From the NCBI RefSeq assembly GCF_042681025.1, contig NZ_JBHUER010000003.1, positions 283,856-347,855 of the forward strand: 64,000 nt of DNA, given 5' to 3'. The position numbers and the translations under genes are program-made. The DNA comes from Methylopila henanensis. GTDB lineage: Bacteria; Pseudomonadota; Alphaproteobacteria; Rhizobiales; Methylopilaceae. Every line of letters starts with the position of its first letter. The first letter of the stretch is position 1. The notes beneath the pieces were generated by a model that saw only the letters and a program-made list of their open reading frames with translations, did no database searches and had not been told where the DNA came from. Of the stretch, positions 39,910 through 48,087 are shown in pieces.

Positions 39910-41097
39910 TCAGTCGCCGACGCCGGGCTTGAACGTCGAGGTCGCGACGCCCGCGGGGAAGACGACTTCGACCTTGCTGTTCTGGATCTGGTAGACGGGC
40001 GGCACGTACGAGTTGGCGATGCCGGACGGCGCGAAGGAGATTGGCGCGAAGAAGGTCTCAAAGCCGCCCTTCTTCAGCTCGGCCCGCACCGCGTCGCGGT
40101 TCTTGGAGCCCGCGCGCTCGATCGCGAGCTGCAGCACCACGCCAACGGCCGCGCCGGACGCCTGGGTGAAGTCGGGCGCGACGCCGTACTTTTCCTTGAA
40201 GGCGTCGACGAAGGCCTTCGTCGAGCCGAACAGGTCCTTGCTCGTGTAGGCCAGAACCGGGTGGAACCAGCTCGAGGTCGTCACCCCCTCGGCGAGTGGA
40301 CCGGTCGCCTTGATCCATTCGGGATAGGCCGGACCGTTGATGCCCGTGAATGCCTTGGTCGCGATTTTCAGGTCCGCGGCCTGCTTGCGGAGCAGGATCA
40401 GGTCGTTGATGTAGCCCGTGACGACCACCCAGTCGGGATTGGCGGCCCGCAGCTGCGTCAGCGCTGGCGCGTGGTCGAGCGTGCCGATGGCGTACTTCTC
40501 GAAGTACACCACCTCAAGGCCGCGCTTTTTCGCCGACTTCTCGAATTCGTTGGCGAGCGAGAGCGGATAGAGATCGTTGCGCGACAGGATCGCGACGCGC
40601 TTTACATCGCCGGCCTTCACGACGAGGTCTGCGATCGGCTCGCTCAGGGTCGAGTTGTCGGTATAAAGGCCGAACAGGTTCTCGTACCCCTGGTTGAAGA
40701 CTTCGGCCGACGACGCCGACGAAGCGATCAGCGGCACGCCGTTCTTCTCCGCGACCGCGCTCGCCGCCTTGGTCGCGCCGGAGCCGAAGGGCGAGAACAG
40801 GAAGTCGACGCCGTCGTCGGTGATCAGCTTTTCGGCGAGCTGGACGGCCTTGGGTGTGTTTGACTGATAGTCATAGAACTTGATCTCGACCTTGAGCTTT
40901 TTGTCGCCGGCCGCCACGCCGCCCGCCGCGTTCACGCGCTCGAGCCAGAGATCGTAGCCCTGCCGCAGCTTGGCGCCCTCCGGCGCGAGCGCGCCGGTGA
41001 GCGGCAGCGGCGCGCCGATGACGAGCGTGTCCTGCGCGAAGCACGGCGCAGCGGGCGTGGACGACAGCGCCACGGCGAGGAGAGTCTTGAGGAACAT
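39910..41097 (-). CDS. Liv-type periplasmic substrate-binding protein
   Basis: Type-I periplasmic binding protein of 395 residues. The signal peptide is MFLKTLLAVALSSTPAAPCF, then AQDTLVIGAPLPLTGALAPE begins the mature protein. Characteristic YDYQSNTPKAVQLAEKLI and FSPFGSGATKAASAVAEKNG follow. These proteins bind branched-chain amino acids, amides or aromatic acids. The substrate here is unknown; the co-encoded isochorismatase-like and HCCA-isomerase-like enzymes suggest an organic acid or amide rather than leucine. Confidence 0.9.
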   Translation of the reverse strand: MFLKTLLAVALSSTPAAPCFAQDTLVIGAPLPLTGALAPEGAKLRQGYDLWLERVNAAGGVAAGDKKLKVEIKFYDYQSNTPKAVQLAEKLITDDGVDFLFSPFGSGATKAASAVAEKNGVPLIASSASSAEVFNQGYENLFGLYTDNSTLSEPIADLVVKAGDVKRVAILSRNDLYPLSLANEFEKSAKKRGLEVVYFEKYAIGTLDHAPALTQLRAANPDWVVVTGYINDLILLRKQAADLKIATKAFTGINGPAYPEWIKATGPLAEGVTTSSWFHPVLAYTSKDLFGSTKAFVDAFKEKYGVAPDFTQASGAAVGVVLQLAIERAGSKNRDAVRAELKKGGFETFFAPISFAPSGIANSYVPPVYQIQNSKVEVVFPAGVATSTFKPGVGD

Positions 41098-41165
41098 GAG
41101 GACCAGACGGAAGGACGTGTGCGGGGACGTCGACGCCGACGGGCACCGACGGGCGTGTTCGAGCG

Positions 41166-41909
41166 TCAGAGCGCGGTCGGCCAACCGCGCGCGCGGCGGC
41201 GCTCCGCTCCCTCGGCGAGCAGCCGGACGGCTTCATCGGTCGAGATCACGGGGGCGAAGAAGGTGTCGATCCGTTGGAGCGTCGGGGCTTCGTCCGCCTC
41301 GACGCCCGCCGCCGTGGCGTCGCCGACGACGATCGGATTGAAGCCGATGTCGCGTGCGGTGCGCGCGGCCTGCTCGATGCACCAGTTGAGATGGTAGCCG
41401 GCGAGCAGGATCGTGCGAACGCCCCAGGCCGCCAGATGCTGCGTCAGCAGCGTCCCGAGGAACACGTTGCCGAGCGTCGCATAGAACAGCACGAGGTCTT
41501 CGGGACGTCGAGCCTGATCGACTTCCGCCACGAGGTCGGCGTCGCGCTTCCAGTCTTCGGCCGTCCAGTCCGCCTTGTCCTTCACCCAGAAATCGTACTG
41601 GGCCTTGTCGACGAGCGTCTGCGGATAGTCCTTCCGATAAATGTCGTAGCGGGTCCAGGCGACGCGCTGCTCCGCCGCGCGCGCAGCCTCCGCCAGCCGG
41701 AGGGTGTTCGGCAAAGGACCGTCGGGCAGGCGCGTCCGCTCCCATAGCCGCTCATGGGCCTGCGCCCCCGTCGGCGTGAGAATGCTGTTGGACTGACCGA
41801 CGACGAGCAGAAGCGTCGGATAGGCGAGCGTCTCGGCCAGATCGAGCTCGCGCCACTGCTCATGCGGCGTCGGCGTCTTCGATGCGGCATGGCGAACGGC
41901 GATGTTCAT
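41166..41909 (-). CDS. Isochorismatase-like cysteine hydrolase with altered catalytic Asp site
   Basis: Isochorismatase-fold protein of 247 residues; relatives hydrolyse N-carbamoylsarcosine, maleamate, biuret or similar amides. The nucleophile Cys is visible in GYHLNWCIEQAARTARDIGF and the usual VGDATAAGVEADEAP helix follows. The N-terminal catalytic Asp, normally in a LLVIDxQNDF motif, appears replaced: the sequence here is LLLVVGQSNSILTPTGA, so Gly or Gln stands at that place. Activity may be changed or lost. First gene of the minus-strand Liv operon, divergent from a second Liv operon. Confidence 0.8.
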   Translation of the reverse strand: MNIAVRHAASKTPTPHEQWRELDLAETLAYPTLLLVVGQSNSILTPTGAQAHERLWERTRLPDGPLPNTLRLAEAARAAEQRVAWTRYDIYRKDYPQTLVDKAQYDFWVKDKADWTAEDWKRDADLVAEVDQARRPEDLVLFYATLGNVFLGTLLTQHLAAWGVRTILLAGYHLNWCIEQAARTARDIGFNPIVVGDATAAGVEADEAPTLQRIDTFFAPVISTDEAVRLLAEGAERRRARGWPTAL

Positions 41910-42021
41910 TTCAGGCTCCCGACTTCCGGTGGGCGGCGCGCCGCGGCTTGGCGGCTCGGCTGAGCACGACGACCCTTATTGACATAAATCTATTCATTCC
42001 ATCAATTGAATTAAATAATTT

Positions 42022-42037
42022 TACACGCCGGCGTGTA
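42022..42037. promoter_or_regulatory. Perfect 16-bp palindrome between two divergent Liv operons
   Basis: TACACGCCGGCGTGTA is a perfect inverted repeat, preceded by an A/T-rich stretch that includes TTGACA at 41979-41984. It sits 34 bp before the plus-strand livG ATG and 113 bp from the isochorismatase start. It is a strong candidate for a shared operator. Confidence 0.65.
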
Positions 42038-42070
42038 TACGCGCCTCCAGGCTCCTCCCAGGTTGCAAGA

Positions 42071-42877
42071 ATGTCGCCGCTCGCCGCAGAGCTCCGCACG
42101 CCTACGCCGCCGCTCCAGGTTTCTGGCGTCTCCCTGAGTTTTGGCGCGGTGACGGCTCTCCGAGACGTCAGCTTCGCCTGTCCTGAAGGAGCGATCTTCG
42201 CGATCGTCGGGCCGAACGGGGCCGGCAAAACCTCGTTGCTCAACGTCGTGAGCGGAGCCTATCGGCCCACCGCCGGATCGGTTCGCTACTTCGGAGCGGA
42301 TGTCGCGCGCCCGAAGCCGAGCCGCGTCGCCGCGCTCGGCGTCGCGCGCACGTTTCAGAACGTCGCTCTGTTCGCCGGCCTGAGCGTGCTGGAGAACGTT
42401 CTGGTCGGTCGCCACGTCCACGCCGCGGGCGGCTTCTTCGCCTACGGCCTGTCGTGGCCGACGGCCCAGGCCGACGCGGCCCGGCAGCGCGAAGCCGCCG
42501 AATGGGCGCTCGGCTTTCTCGGGTTGAGCGCGTTCCGCGATCTGGCGGTCGAGACCCTTCCCTATGGCGTGAAAAAGAAGGTCGAGCTTGCGCGCGCGCT
42601 TGCGGCGAAGCCGCGGCTTCTGCTGCTCGACGAACCGCTGGCCGGCATGAACGCCGGAGAAAAACGCGAGATCGCCGGCGTCATCCGTCTGATCCGCGAC
42701 CGTCTGGGCCTCACGGTCGCGATGATCGAGCACGACTTTCCTTTGGTCACGGCGCTCGCCGACCGCATCCTGGTGCTCGACCACGGCGAGGTCATCGCAC
42801 AAGGACCGCCCGCGCGCATCCGCAAGGACCGGAAGGTCATCGACGCCTATTTCGGCGTGGCCGGAGAACCCGGCTGA
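42071..42877 (+). CDS. livG: Liv-type ABC transporter ATPase (LivG), second system
   Basis: ABC ATPase of 268 residues: Walker A IVGPNGAGKTSL, GVARTFQNVALFAGLSVLEN (LivG hallmark), the degenerate signature LPYGVKKKVELARAL, and Walker B LLLDEPLAGMNAGEK, then MIEHDFPLV. First gene of the plus-strand operon; ATG 42071 follows a clear gap from the operator. Separated from livH by 1 bp. Confidence 0.92.
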   Translation: MSPLAAELRTPTPPLQVSGVSLSFGAVTALRDVSFACPEGAIFAIVGPNGAGKTSLLNVVSGAYRPTAGSVRYFGADVARPKPSRVAALGVARTFQNVALFAGLSVLENVLVGRHVHAAGGFFAYGLSWPTAQADAARQREAAEWALGFLGLSAFRDLAVETLPYGVKKKVELARALAAKPRLLLLDEPLAGMNAGEKREIAGVIRLIRDRLGLTVAMIEHDFPLVTALADRILVLDHGEVIAQGPPARIRKDRKVIDAYFGVAGEPG

Positions 42878-42878
42878 G

Positions 42879-43769
42879 ATGAGCGGAGATCTGATCTACG
42901 GGGCGGAGCTTGCGATCACCGGCGTGTTGATCGGCGTCATGTATTCGATGGTCGCCCTTGGCTTCGTGCTGATCTACAAGGCGTCGGCCGTCTTCAATTT
43001 CGCGCAAGGGGCGATGACGCTCTTCGCGGCGCTAACCGTGGTCGGACTTCGTCCGGCGTTGGGTCTGCCGCTTGCGATAGCGGGCGCGCTTGTCGCGATG
43101 GCGGTCCTCGCGGTTGCGGTCGAGCGCTTCGTGCTGCGTCCGCTGATCGGGCGCTCGCCTCTTACCGTTTTCATGGCGACCGTCGGGGTAGCTTACGCGC
43201 TCGAAGGCCTCGCGCAGCTCGTCTGGGGCAACCAGCCGCGTGGACTGAAGCTCGATATTCCGCAGGCGCCGATCGAGCTCGGCGGCGTCTATCTGTCGCC
43301 GCCCGACCTGATCGGTGCGGCCGTCGCGGCCGTCAGCGTCATGCTGCTCGTGCTGTTCTTCCGGCGCACGCGGATCGGCCTCGGCCTCCGCGCCTTGGCG
43401 GACGATCCGGTGGCGGCGCAAGCGATGGGGGTGAGGGTCGACCGTATCTGGGCGGTCGCCTGGACGCTCGCCGGAGCGATCTCGATCGTCGCGGGCGTTC
43501 TGTGGGGAAGCCGCATCGGCGTCCATTTCGGCATGACGCAGATCACCCTCAAGGCGCTGCCGATCCTGATCATCGGCGGTATCGAGAGCATCCCGGGGGC
43601 GATCCTGGCCGGCATTCTGGTCGGGGCCGGCGAGGCGCTCGGAGAGGGCTTTCTCGGACCGTTCGTCGGAGGGGGCGTGCAAGAGATCGTCGCCTATCTC
43701 GGCGCGCTGCTCATCCTCTCCTTCCGGCCGCAAGGCCTGCTCGGCGAACGCACGATCGACCGGATATGA
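42879..43769 (+). CDS. livH: Liv-type ABC transporter permease (LivH), second system
   Basis: Membrane permease of 296 residues: GVMYSMVALGFVLIYKASAV and FNFAQGAMTLFAALTVVGLR are LivH-type opening helices, with GVRVDRIWAVAWTLAGAISI and IGGIESIPGAILAGILVGAG later. Its stop overlaps the livM start (ATGA). It is only distantly similar to the first system's LivH, so the two operons are not a recent duplication. Confidence 0.91.
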   Translation: MSGDLIYGAELAITGVLIGVMYSMVALGFVLIYKASAVFNFAQGAMTLFAALTVVGLRPALGLPLAIAGALVAMAVLAVAVERFVLRPLIGRSPLTVFMATVGVAYALEGLAQLVWGNQPRGLKLDIPQAPIELGGVYLSPPDLIGAAVAAVSVMLLVLFFRRTRIGLGLRALADDPVAAQAMGVRVDRIWAVAWTLAGAISIVAGVLWGSRIGVHFGMTQITLKALPILIIGGIESIPGAILAGILVGAGEALGEGFLGPFVGGGVQEIVAYLGALLILSFRPQGLLGERTIDRI

Positions 43770-44860
43770 CCGATTTCGCCGCCGATATCGTTCCGGCCGT
43801 GAAGCCGGCGCCGCGCAGCCGCACATGGCGCGCCGCGCTCTGGCTGGGCGCGGTCGGCCTGTTGATCGCTTTCCCTTTCGCGGTCGACGAGTATTGGATC
43901 AAAAGCATCGCCCTGCCGACCCTGATCTTCGGTCTGGCGGCGCTCGGACTGAACGTGGTCGTGGGCGCCGCCGGCCAGATCTCGATGGGGCAGGCGGCAT
44001 TCATGGCTGTCGGCGCCTTCGTCGGCGCGATCGCCTACGGCCGCTACGGGCTGCCGCTTCCCCTCGCGCTGCTTGCGGCGGGGGCGTCCTCTGCGCTCGT
44101 CGGCGCGCTTGTCGGGCTTCCCTCCAGGCGCATCCGCGGCCTCTATCTCATGGTCTCGACGCTGGCGGCGCAGGTCGTGGTGATCTGGCTGATGCAGCGG
44201 ATCCCTTGGTTCGGAGCCACGTCGCATGGGATCTTGAGCATCCCAAAGCTGTCCCTCGGGCCGCTCGCCCTGGATGGGACGCATGCGAAATACTGGCTGA
44301 CGCTTGCCGTCGTGGCGCCGCTCACCCTCTTTGCGGCCAATTTGTTGCGCAGTCCCGTCGGGCGCGCCTGGATCGCCATCCGCGAGCGGGAGATCGCAGC
44401 CGAGGTGCTCGGGGTCGCGGCTTTGCGGCACAAGCTGATCGCGTTCGCGGTCTCGGGGTTTTACGCCGGCGTCGCCGGCGCGCTCGTGACCTTCGCATGG
44501 ACGGGGGCCGCGACGATCGAGGAGTACCGCCTCGAGCTGTCCGTCAAGCTGCTCGGGATGATCATCATCGGCGGGCTCGGCTCCGTCATCGGCTCCTATC
44601 TCGGCGCCGCCTTCATCGCGCTGACCCCGATCGTGTTGAGTATCGCGCTTCACCGCGGAGCGGACGCGCTTGGCGGCGCCGTCAACGCCGCGACGCTGGC
44701 CAACGCCGAACATCTGATCTTCGGCCTGCTGATCGTCGCCTTCCTTATCGCCGAGCCGCACGGGCTCGCCCGCCTCGTCGAACGTGCCGGCACGGCCGCG
44801 TCGAACGCACTCCGGCGCGTCATCCGACGCCCCGGCCCAAACCAGGAGACTGAACAATGA
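43766..44860 (+). CDS. livM: Liv-type ABC transporter permease (LivM), second system
   Basis: Membrane permease of 364 residues with about ten hydrophobic helices. LGLNVVVGAAGQISMGQAAF is the diagnostic LivM motif, followed by GRAWIAIREREIAAEVLGVA and IIIGGLGSVIGSYLGAAFIA. Overlaps both neighbours by 4 bp. Length includes a cytoplasmic N-terminal extension of about 30 residues. Confidence 0.91.
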   Translation: MTDFAADIVPAVKPAPRSRTWRAALWLGAVGLLIAFPFAVDEYWIKSIALPTLIFGLAALGLNVVVGAAGQISMGQAAFMAVGAFVGAIAYGRYGLPLPLALLAAGASSALVGALVGLPSRRIRGLYLMVSTLAAQVVVIWLMQRIPWFGATSHGILSIPKLSLGPLALDGTHAKYWLTLAVVAPLTLFAANLLRSPVGRAWIAIREREIAAEVLGVAALRHKLIAFAVSGFYAGVAGALVTFAWTGAATIEEYRLELSVKLLGMIIIGGLGSVIGSYLGAAFIALTPIVLSIALHRGADALGGAVNAATLANAEHLIFGLLIVAFLIAEPHGLARLVERAGTAASNALRRVIRRPGPNQETEQ

Positions 44861-46167
44861 CACGCGTTCGGCCCGCAGGGTTACGGACCCTGTTCTTCGC
44901 GGTGGCCGCGCTGCCCGCCGCTTTCGCCGTGGCCCCAGCCTCTGCCGAAGACAGCGCCACGGAAATCCATCACCCCATGCTCGTCACGCGCACCGGCCCC
45001 TACGCGACCGGAGCGACGGGCGTCAGCAGCGGGCAGCAGGACTACTTCGCGCTCGTCAATGCGCAGGGCGGCGTCGGCGGCGCGCAGATCCGCTGGAGCG
45101 AGTGCGAATTCGGCTACGAAACGCCGCGCGCGCTCGAATGCTATGAGCGGTTCCGCGGTCAATGGAAGGTCGTCTATCCGAACAGCACGCCCGCAGTCGT
45201 CGCGCTCAGCGAGCGGCTCGCCGCCGACAAGGTCGCGGGCATCAATCCCGCGGGCAACCGCGCCGACGCGACCGATGGCGCGACCTTCCCCTATCTGTTC
45301 CCGGTCGTCGCGAACTTCTGGGCGCAGGCGTCGTCCACCATCCGCTACATCGCCGAAAGGGAAGGCGGCGAGGACAAGCTCAAGGGCAAGAAGATAGCCT
45401 TCCTGCATCTTGACAATGCCTACGGTCGCGGCGCCATCCCGGTGCTCGACGAGCTGTCGAAGCGGTTCGGGTTCGAATGGAGGTCGTTCCCGCTTCCGAC
45501 GCCTGGCCTCGAACAGAGCGCGGCCTGGGTGGACATCGCCCGCCGGTACCGCGCCGACTGGGCGATCCAGTGGAACTACGGCCAGTCCTGCTCGGTGCCC
45601 TTCACGGAAATCCAGAAGGTCGGCTTCCCGATCGACCGGTTCATCGGGACCCTGTGGTGCGGCTCGGAAGAGGACATCGCCGCCGCCGGCGACCTCGCCA
45701 AGGGCTATGTCTCCGCGAGCTATCAGGGGGTCGGAACCGGCTTCCCGATCATCCAGCAGATCCTTGAGAAGGTCTATGGCGCCGGCAAGGGCGCGCTGCC
45801 GCGCGAGCGCGTCGGGACGGTCGCCTACAATCGCGGGGTCTTTACCGGCATCCTGATCGTCGAGGCGTTCCGCAACGCGGTTCGCGATCACGGCCTGCCT
45901 CTCAGCGGCGAGAAGGTGCTCGACGGGCTGAACAAGGTCCAGCTCACAAAGGAACGGTTGAAGGATCTCGGCGCCGAAGGGCTTGTCCCCGAGATCAAGC
46001 TCTCGCCCGACTATCATGGCGGCGTCGACGCGCAGCTCTTCCAGAGCTGGGATGGCGAGCGCTGGACGACGATCAGCGGCTGGGTTCCGCCTTACGAGGA
46101 CGTCGTCTGGGCTCGCATCAAGCGGTCCGTCGACGAGTACCGGGCAAGCGTCGCGTCGAAGAACTGA
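44857..46167 (+). CDS. Liv-type periplasmic substrate-binding protein, second system
   Basis: Type-I binding protein of 436 residues with a Sec signal (LRTLFFAVAALPAAFAVAPA, then SAEDSA). The mature part reads HHPMLVTRTGPYATGATGVS then SGQQDYFALVNAQGGVGGAQ, typical of the subgroup found with LivFGHM systems for aromatic or small organic substrates. Several Cys residues (ECEFGYETPRALECYERF, QSCSVPF) could form disulfides. It overlaps livM, and LivF follows. Substrate unknown. Confidence 0.89.
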   Translation: MTRVRPAGLRTLFFAVAALPAAFAVAPASAEDSATEIHHPMLVTRTGPYATGATGVSSGQQDYFALVNAQGGVGGAQIRWSECEFGYETPRALECYERFRGQWKVVYPNSTPAVVALSERLAADKVAGINPAGNRADATDGATFPYLFPVVANFWAQASSTIRYIAEREGGEDKLKGKKIAFLHLDNAYGRGAIPVLDELSKRFGFEWRSFPLPTPGLEQSAAWVDIARRYRADWAIQWNYGQSCSVPFTEIQKVGFPIDRFIGTLWCGSEEDIAAAGDLAKGYVSASYQGVGTGFPIIQQILEKVYGAGKGALPRERVGTVAYNRGVFTGILIVEAFRNAVRDHGLPLSGEKVLDGLNKVQLTKERLKDLGAEGLVPEIKLSPDYHGGVDAQLFQSWDGERWTTISGWVPPYEDVVWARIKRSVDEYRASVASKN

Positions 46168-46168
46168 C

Positions 46169-46909
46169 GTGACGACCGGGCAGCCGCTTCTCGCCCTCAG
46201 CAGCGTCGAGGTCGTCTATCCCGGCGATCTCCTCGCCCTGAGCGACGTCTCGATCGAAGTGTCCGAGGGGGACGTCACCGTCCTCCTCGGCGCGAACGGC
46301 GCAGGAAAATCGACGACGCTCAAGGCGATCTCCGGCCTGCTCGCCGCGGAAGGTGGCTCAGTCCGCCGGGGCGCCGTCCGCTTCCGCGGCGAGGATATTC
46401 GCAGGTTGCCGACCGCCGAGAGGGTTCGTCGGGGAATCGCTCATGTTCTCGAGGGCCGCCGGCTGTTTCGGCAACTGACCGTCGAAGAAAACCTCCGAAT
46501 GGGCGCCTACGCTCGGTCGGACTCCCTAGGCGTCAACGAGGACTTGGACGCCGCCTTCGCACTGTTTCCGCGGCTGAAAGAGCGTCGAAACCAGAAAGCC
46601 GGCTACCTCTCCGGGGGCGAGCAGCAAATGGCTGCGATCGCGCGAGGCTTCATGGCGCGTCCAAAACTGATGCTTGTCGATGAACCGACGATGGGATTGG
46701 CGCCGGGCATCGCGCGAGAAGTGTTTTCTGCGATACGCGACATCAATGCGGCGCGTGGCGTCGCCTTCGTGATCTGTGAGCAGAATGCGGCGCTTGCGCT
46801 GAGCGTCGCGGCGAAGGTCGCGGTGCTTGAGTCCGGAGTGGTGGCGCTGTTCAGGCCTGCGGCCGACATGTCGATAGAGGATGACATTCAGCGCGCCTAC
46901 TTCGGGTAG
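46169..46909 (+). CDS. livF: Liv-type ABC transporter ATPase (LivF), second system
   Basis: ABC ATPase of 246 residues from a GTG start 1 bp after the binding-protein stop. Walker A LLGANGAGKSTTL, HVLEGRRLFRQLTVEENLRM (LivF-type), signature LSGGEQQMAAIARGF, Walker B LMLVDEPTMGLAPG, then ICEQNAAL. Completes a G-H-M-SBP-F operon. Its end overlaps by 13 bp, tail to tail, a decayed GNAT fragment. Confidence 0.91.
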   Translation: MTTGQPLLALSSVEVVYPGDLLALSDVSIEVSEGDVTVLLGANGAGKSTTLKAISGLLAAEGGSVRRGAVRFRGEDIRRLPTAERVRRGIAHVLEGRRLFRQLTVEENLRMGAYARSDSLGVNEDLDAAFALFPRLKERRNQKAGYLSGGEQQMAAIARGFMARPKLMLVDEPTMGLAPGIAREVFSAIRDINAARGVAFVICEQNAALALSVAAKVAVLESGVVALFRPAADMSIEDDIQRAYFG

Positions 46910-47050
46910 AGGCCTGCCGACCAAACCCTCTTCGCCTCTGGCCAGAGCTCATCGGCCAATGCGAAGTAGCCGCTCTCCCGATTCCGACCGTCAGGATAGA
47001 TCATATGCTTGCGAATATAGCCCTCTTCGCGAGCGCCAAGGCGCGTGGCT
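46897..47050 (-). pseudogene. C-terminal remnant of a GNAT acetyltransferase
   Basis: The frame reads ATRLGAREEGYIRKHMIYPD then GRNRESGYFALADELWPEAK: the acetyl-CoA-side C-terminal segment of RimJ/RimL-type GNAT enzymes (LGFxxEGxxRxxxxxDGxxRDxxxxSxxxxEWP). The N-terminal two thirds are absent. The rest of 47050-47240 shows no recognisable gene. Confidence 0.6.
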
Positions 47051-47241
47051 TGCCTTCCTCCACATCCGTCTTCCACTCGACGCGTCGGCATTCACACCTC
47101 GAACGCGGACCACATCAGTAGCTTGGCTCTGGAGTTGACGTGCGACCGCTGGGACGTGGTCGAGTTCTATGTCACGCCGATCTCGAACGTGAATTTTGGA
47201 GCGGCGTTTATTGGCCGAACGCGGTCCTGCGGCGGCCCGCG

Positions 47242-48087
47242 TCAGGATGGCGAGCTGAACGCGGCCGCGACCGGAAGATCATCATCGGGTCCAGCGTCGT
47301 GGCCCATGAACGACAGCGCGAAGCGCGCGGATTCCGCGTGCGCGGCATAGGCATCCTGGGTCGGCGTCGACATGCCGTTCAGCATCAGCGCTCTGCGTGT
47401 GGCCTCATGCGCGGAATGCCGCATGACGTCCGCCAGCGCGCTGCGCAGCGCCTCGATTGTCTGGGACGGAAGCTCACTCGACGCAACAAAAGGCAGGCCG
47501 AGGCTCGGCGGCGAACGGCCGACGATCTTCAGCTCGGACACTGCCCTGGGTTCGTTCGAAACCAGCAAGGCCCAGGTGACGCAATCGATGGCGGCCAAGT
47601 CGGCGACCCCCTCGCGCACCAAGGACAGCGACGCGCGATGGCTTCCGGAGACCATCATCTCGCTCAACGGATACGCTCCTCTGGCGAAGGGTGCTAGCGT
47701 GGTGACGAGTTGGGAGAAGCCCGAATGCGAACCGACCGCGTTGACGGCGGCGCGGCGGCCGACGACGCCGGCGAGCGTGTCCGCGGCGTCGTCGGCCCGC
47801 GCCACGATCACGCTGCGGTAGTTGGGACCCTCGCAGCCGGGAGCGTCATAGTGAGGAACGGCGAGCAGCGTGACGCAGCCGGCGAGTTCCGTCGAGAACG
47901 GCAGGCCACAGGTCTGGCTGAAAAGAAGGGCGGGCGATCGCCAATGCGCTGAAAGGTCGGCGGGGTCGCCAAGCGTTGCGGGCGCACCCTCTATCCCGCG
48001 GCTTCGGAGGCCGTCGCGGATCGCGGCCCAGAACGCGGAGGCCGCGCCCTCCGGCCCGGAGTACATCGGTAGCGAGGCGAGCATCAT
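47242..48087 (-). CDS. PhnD-like phosphate/phosphonate binding-fold protein without signal peptide
   Basis: Protein of 281 residues of the PhnD/TauA-like binding fold. It opens directly with MMLASLPMYSGPEGAASAFW, skipping any signal peptide. Further motifs: LLFSQTCGLPFSTELAGCVT, then YRSVIVARADDAADTLAGVV and the hinge region FARGAYPLSEMMVSGSHRAS. This subgroup in Rhizobiales is annotated as a PhnD family ABC substrate-binding protein but appears cytosolic. ATG 48087 overlaps the desaturase stop (ATGA). No permease or ATPase gene is nearby. Function is unclear. Confidence 0.78.
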   Translation of the reverse strand: MMLASLPMYSGPEGAASAFWAAIRDGLRSRGIEGAPATLGDPADLSAHWRSPALLFSQTCGLPFSTELAGCVTLLAVPHYDAPGCEGPNYRSVIVARADDAADTLAGVVGRRAAVNAVGSHSGFSQLVTTLAPFARGAYPLSEMMVSGSHRASLSLVREGVADLAAIDCVTWALLVSNEPRAVSELKIVGRSPPSLGLPFVASSELPSQTIEALRSALADVMRHSAHEATRRALMLNGMSTPTQDAYAAHAESARFALSFMGHDAGPDDDLPVAAAFSSPS

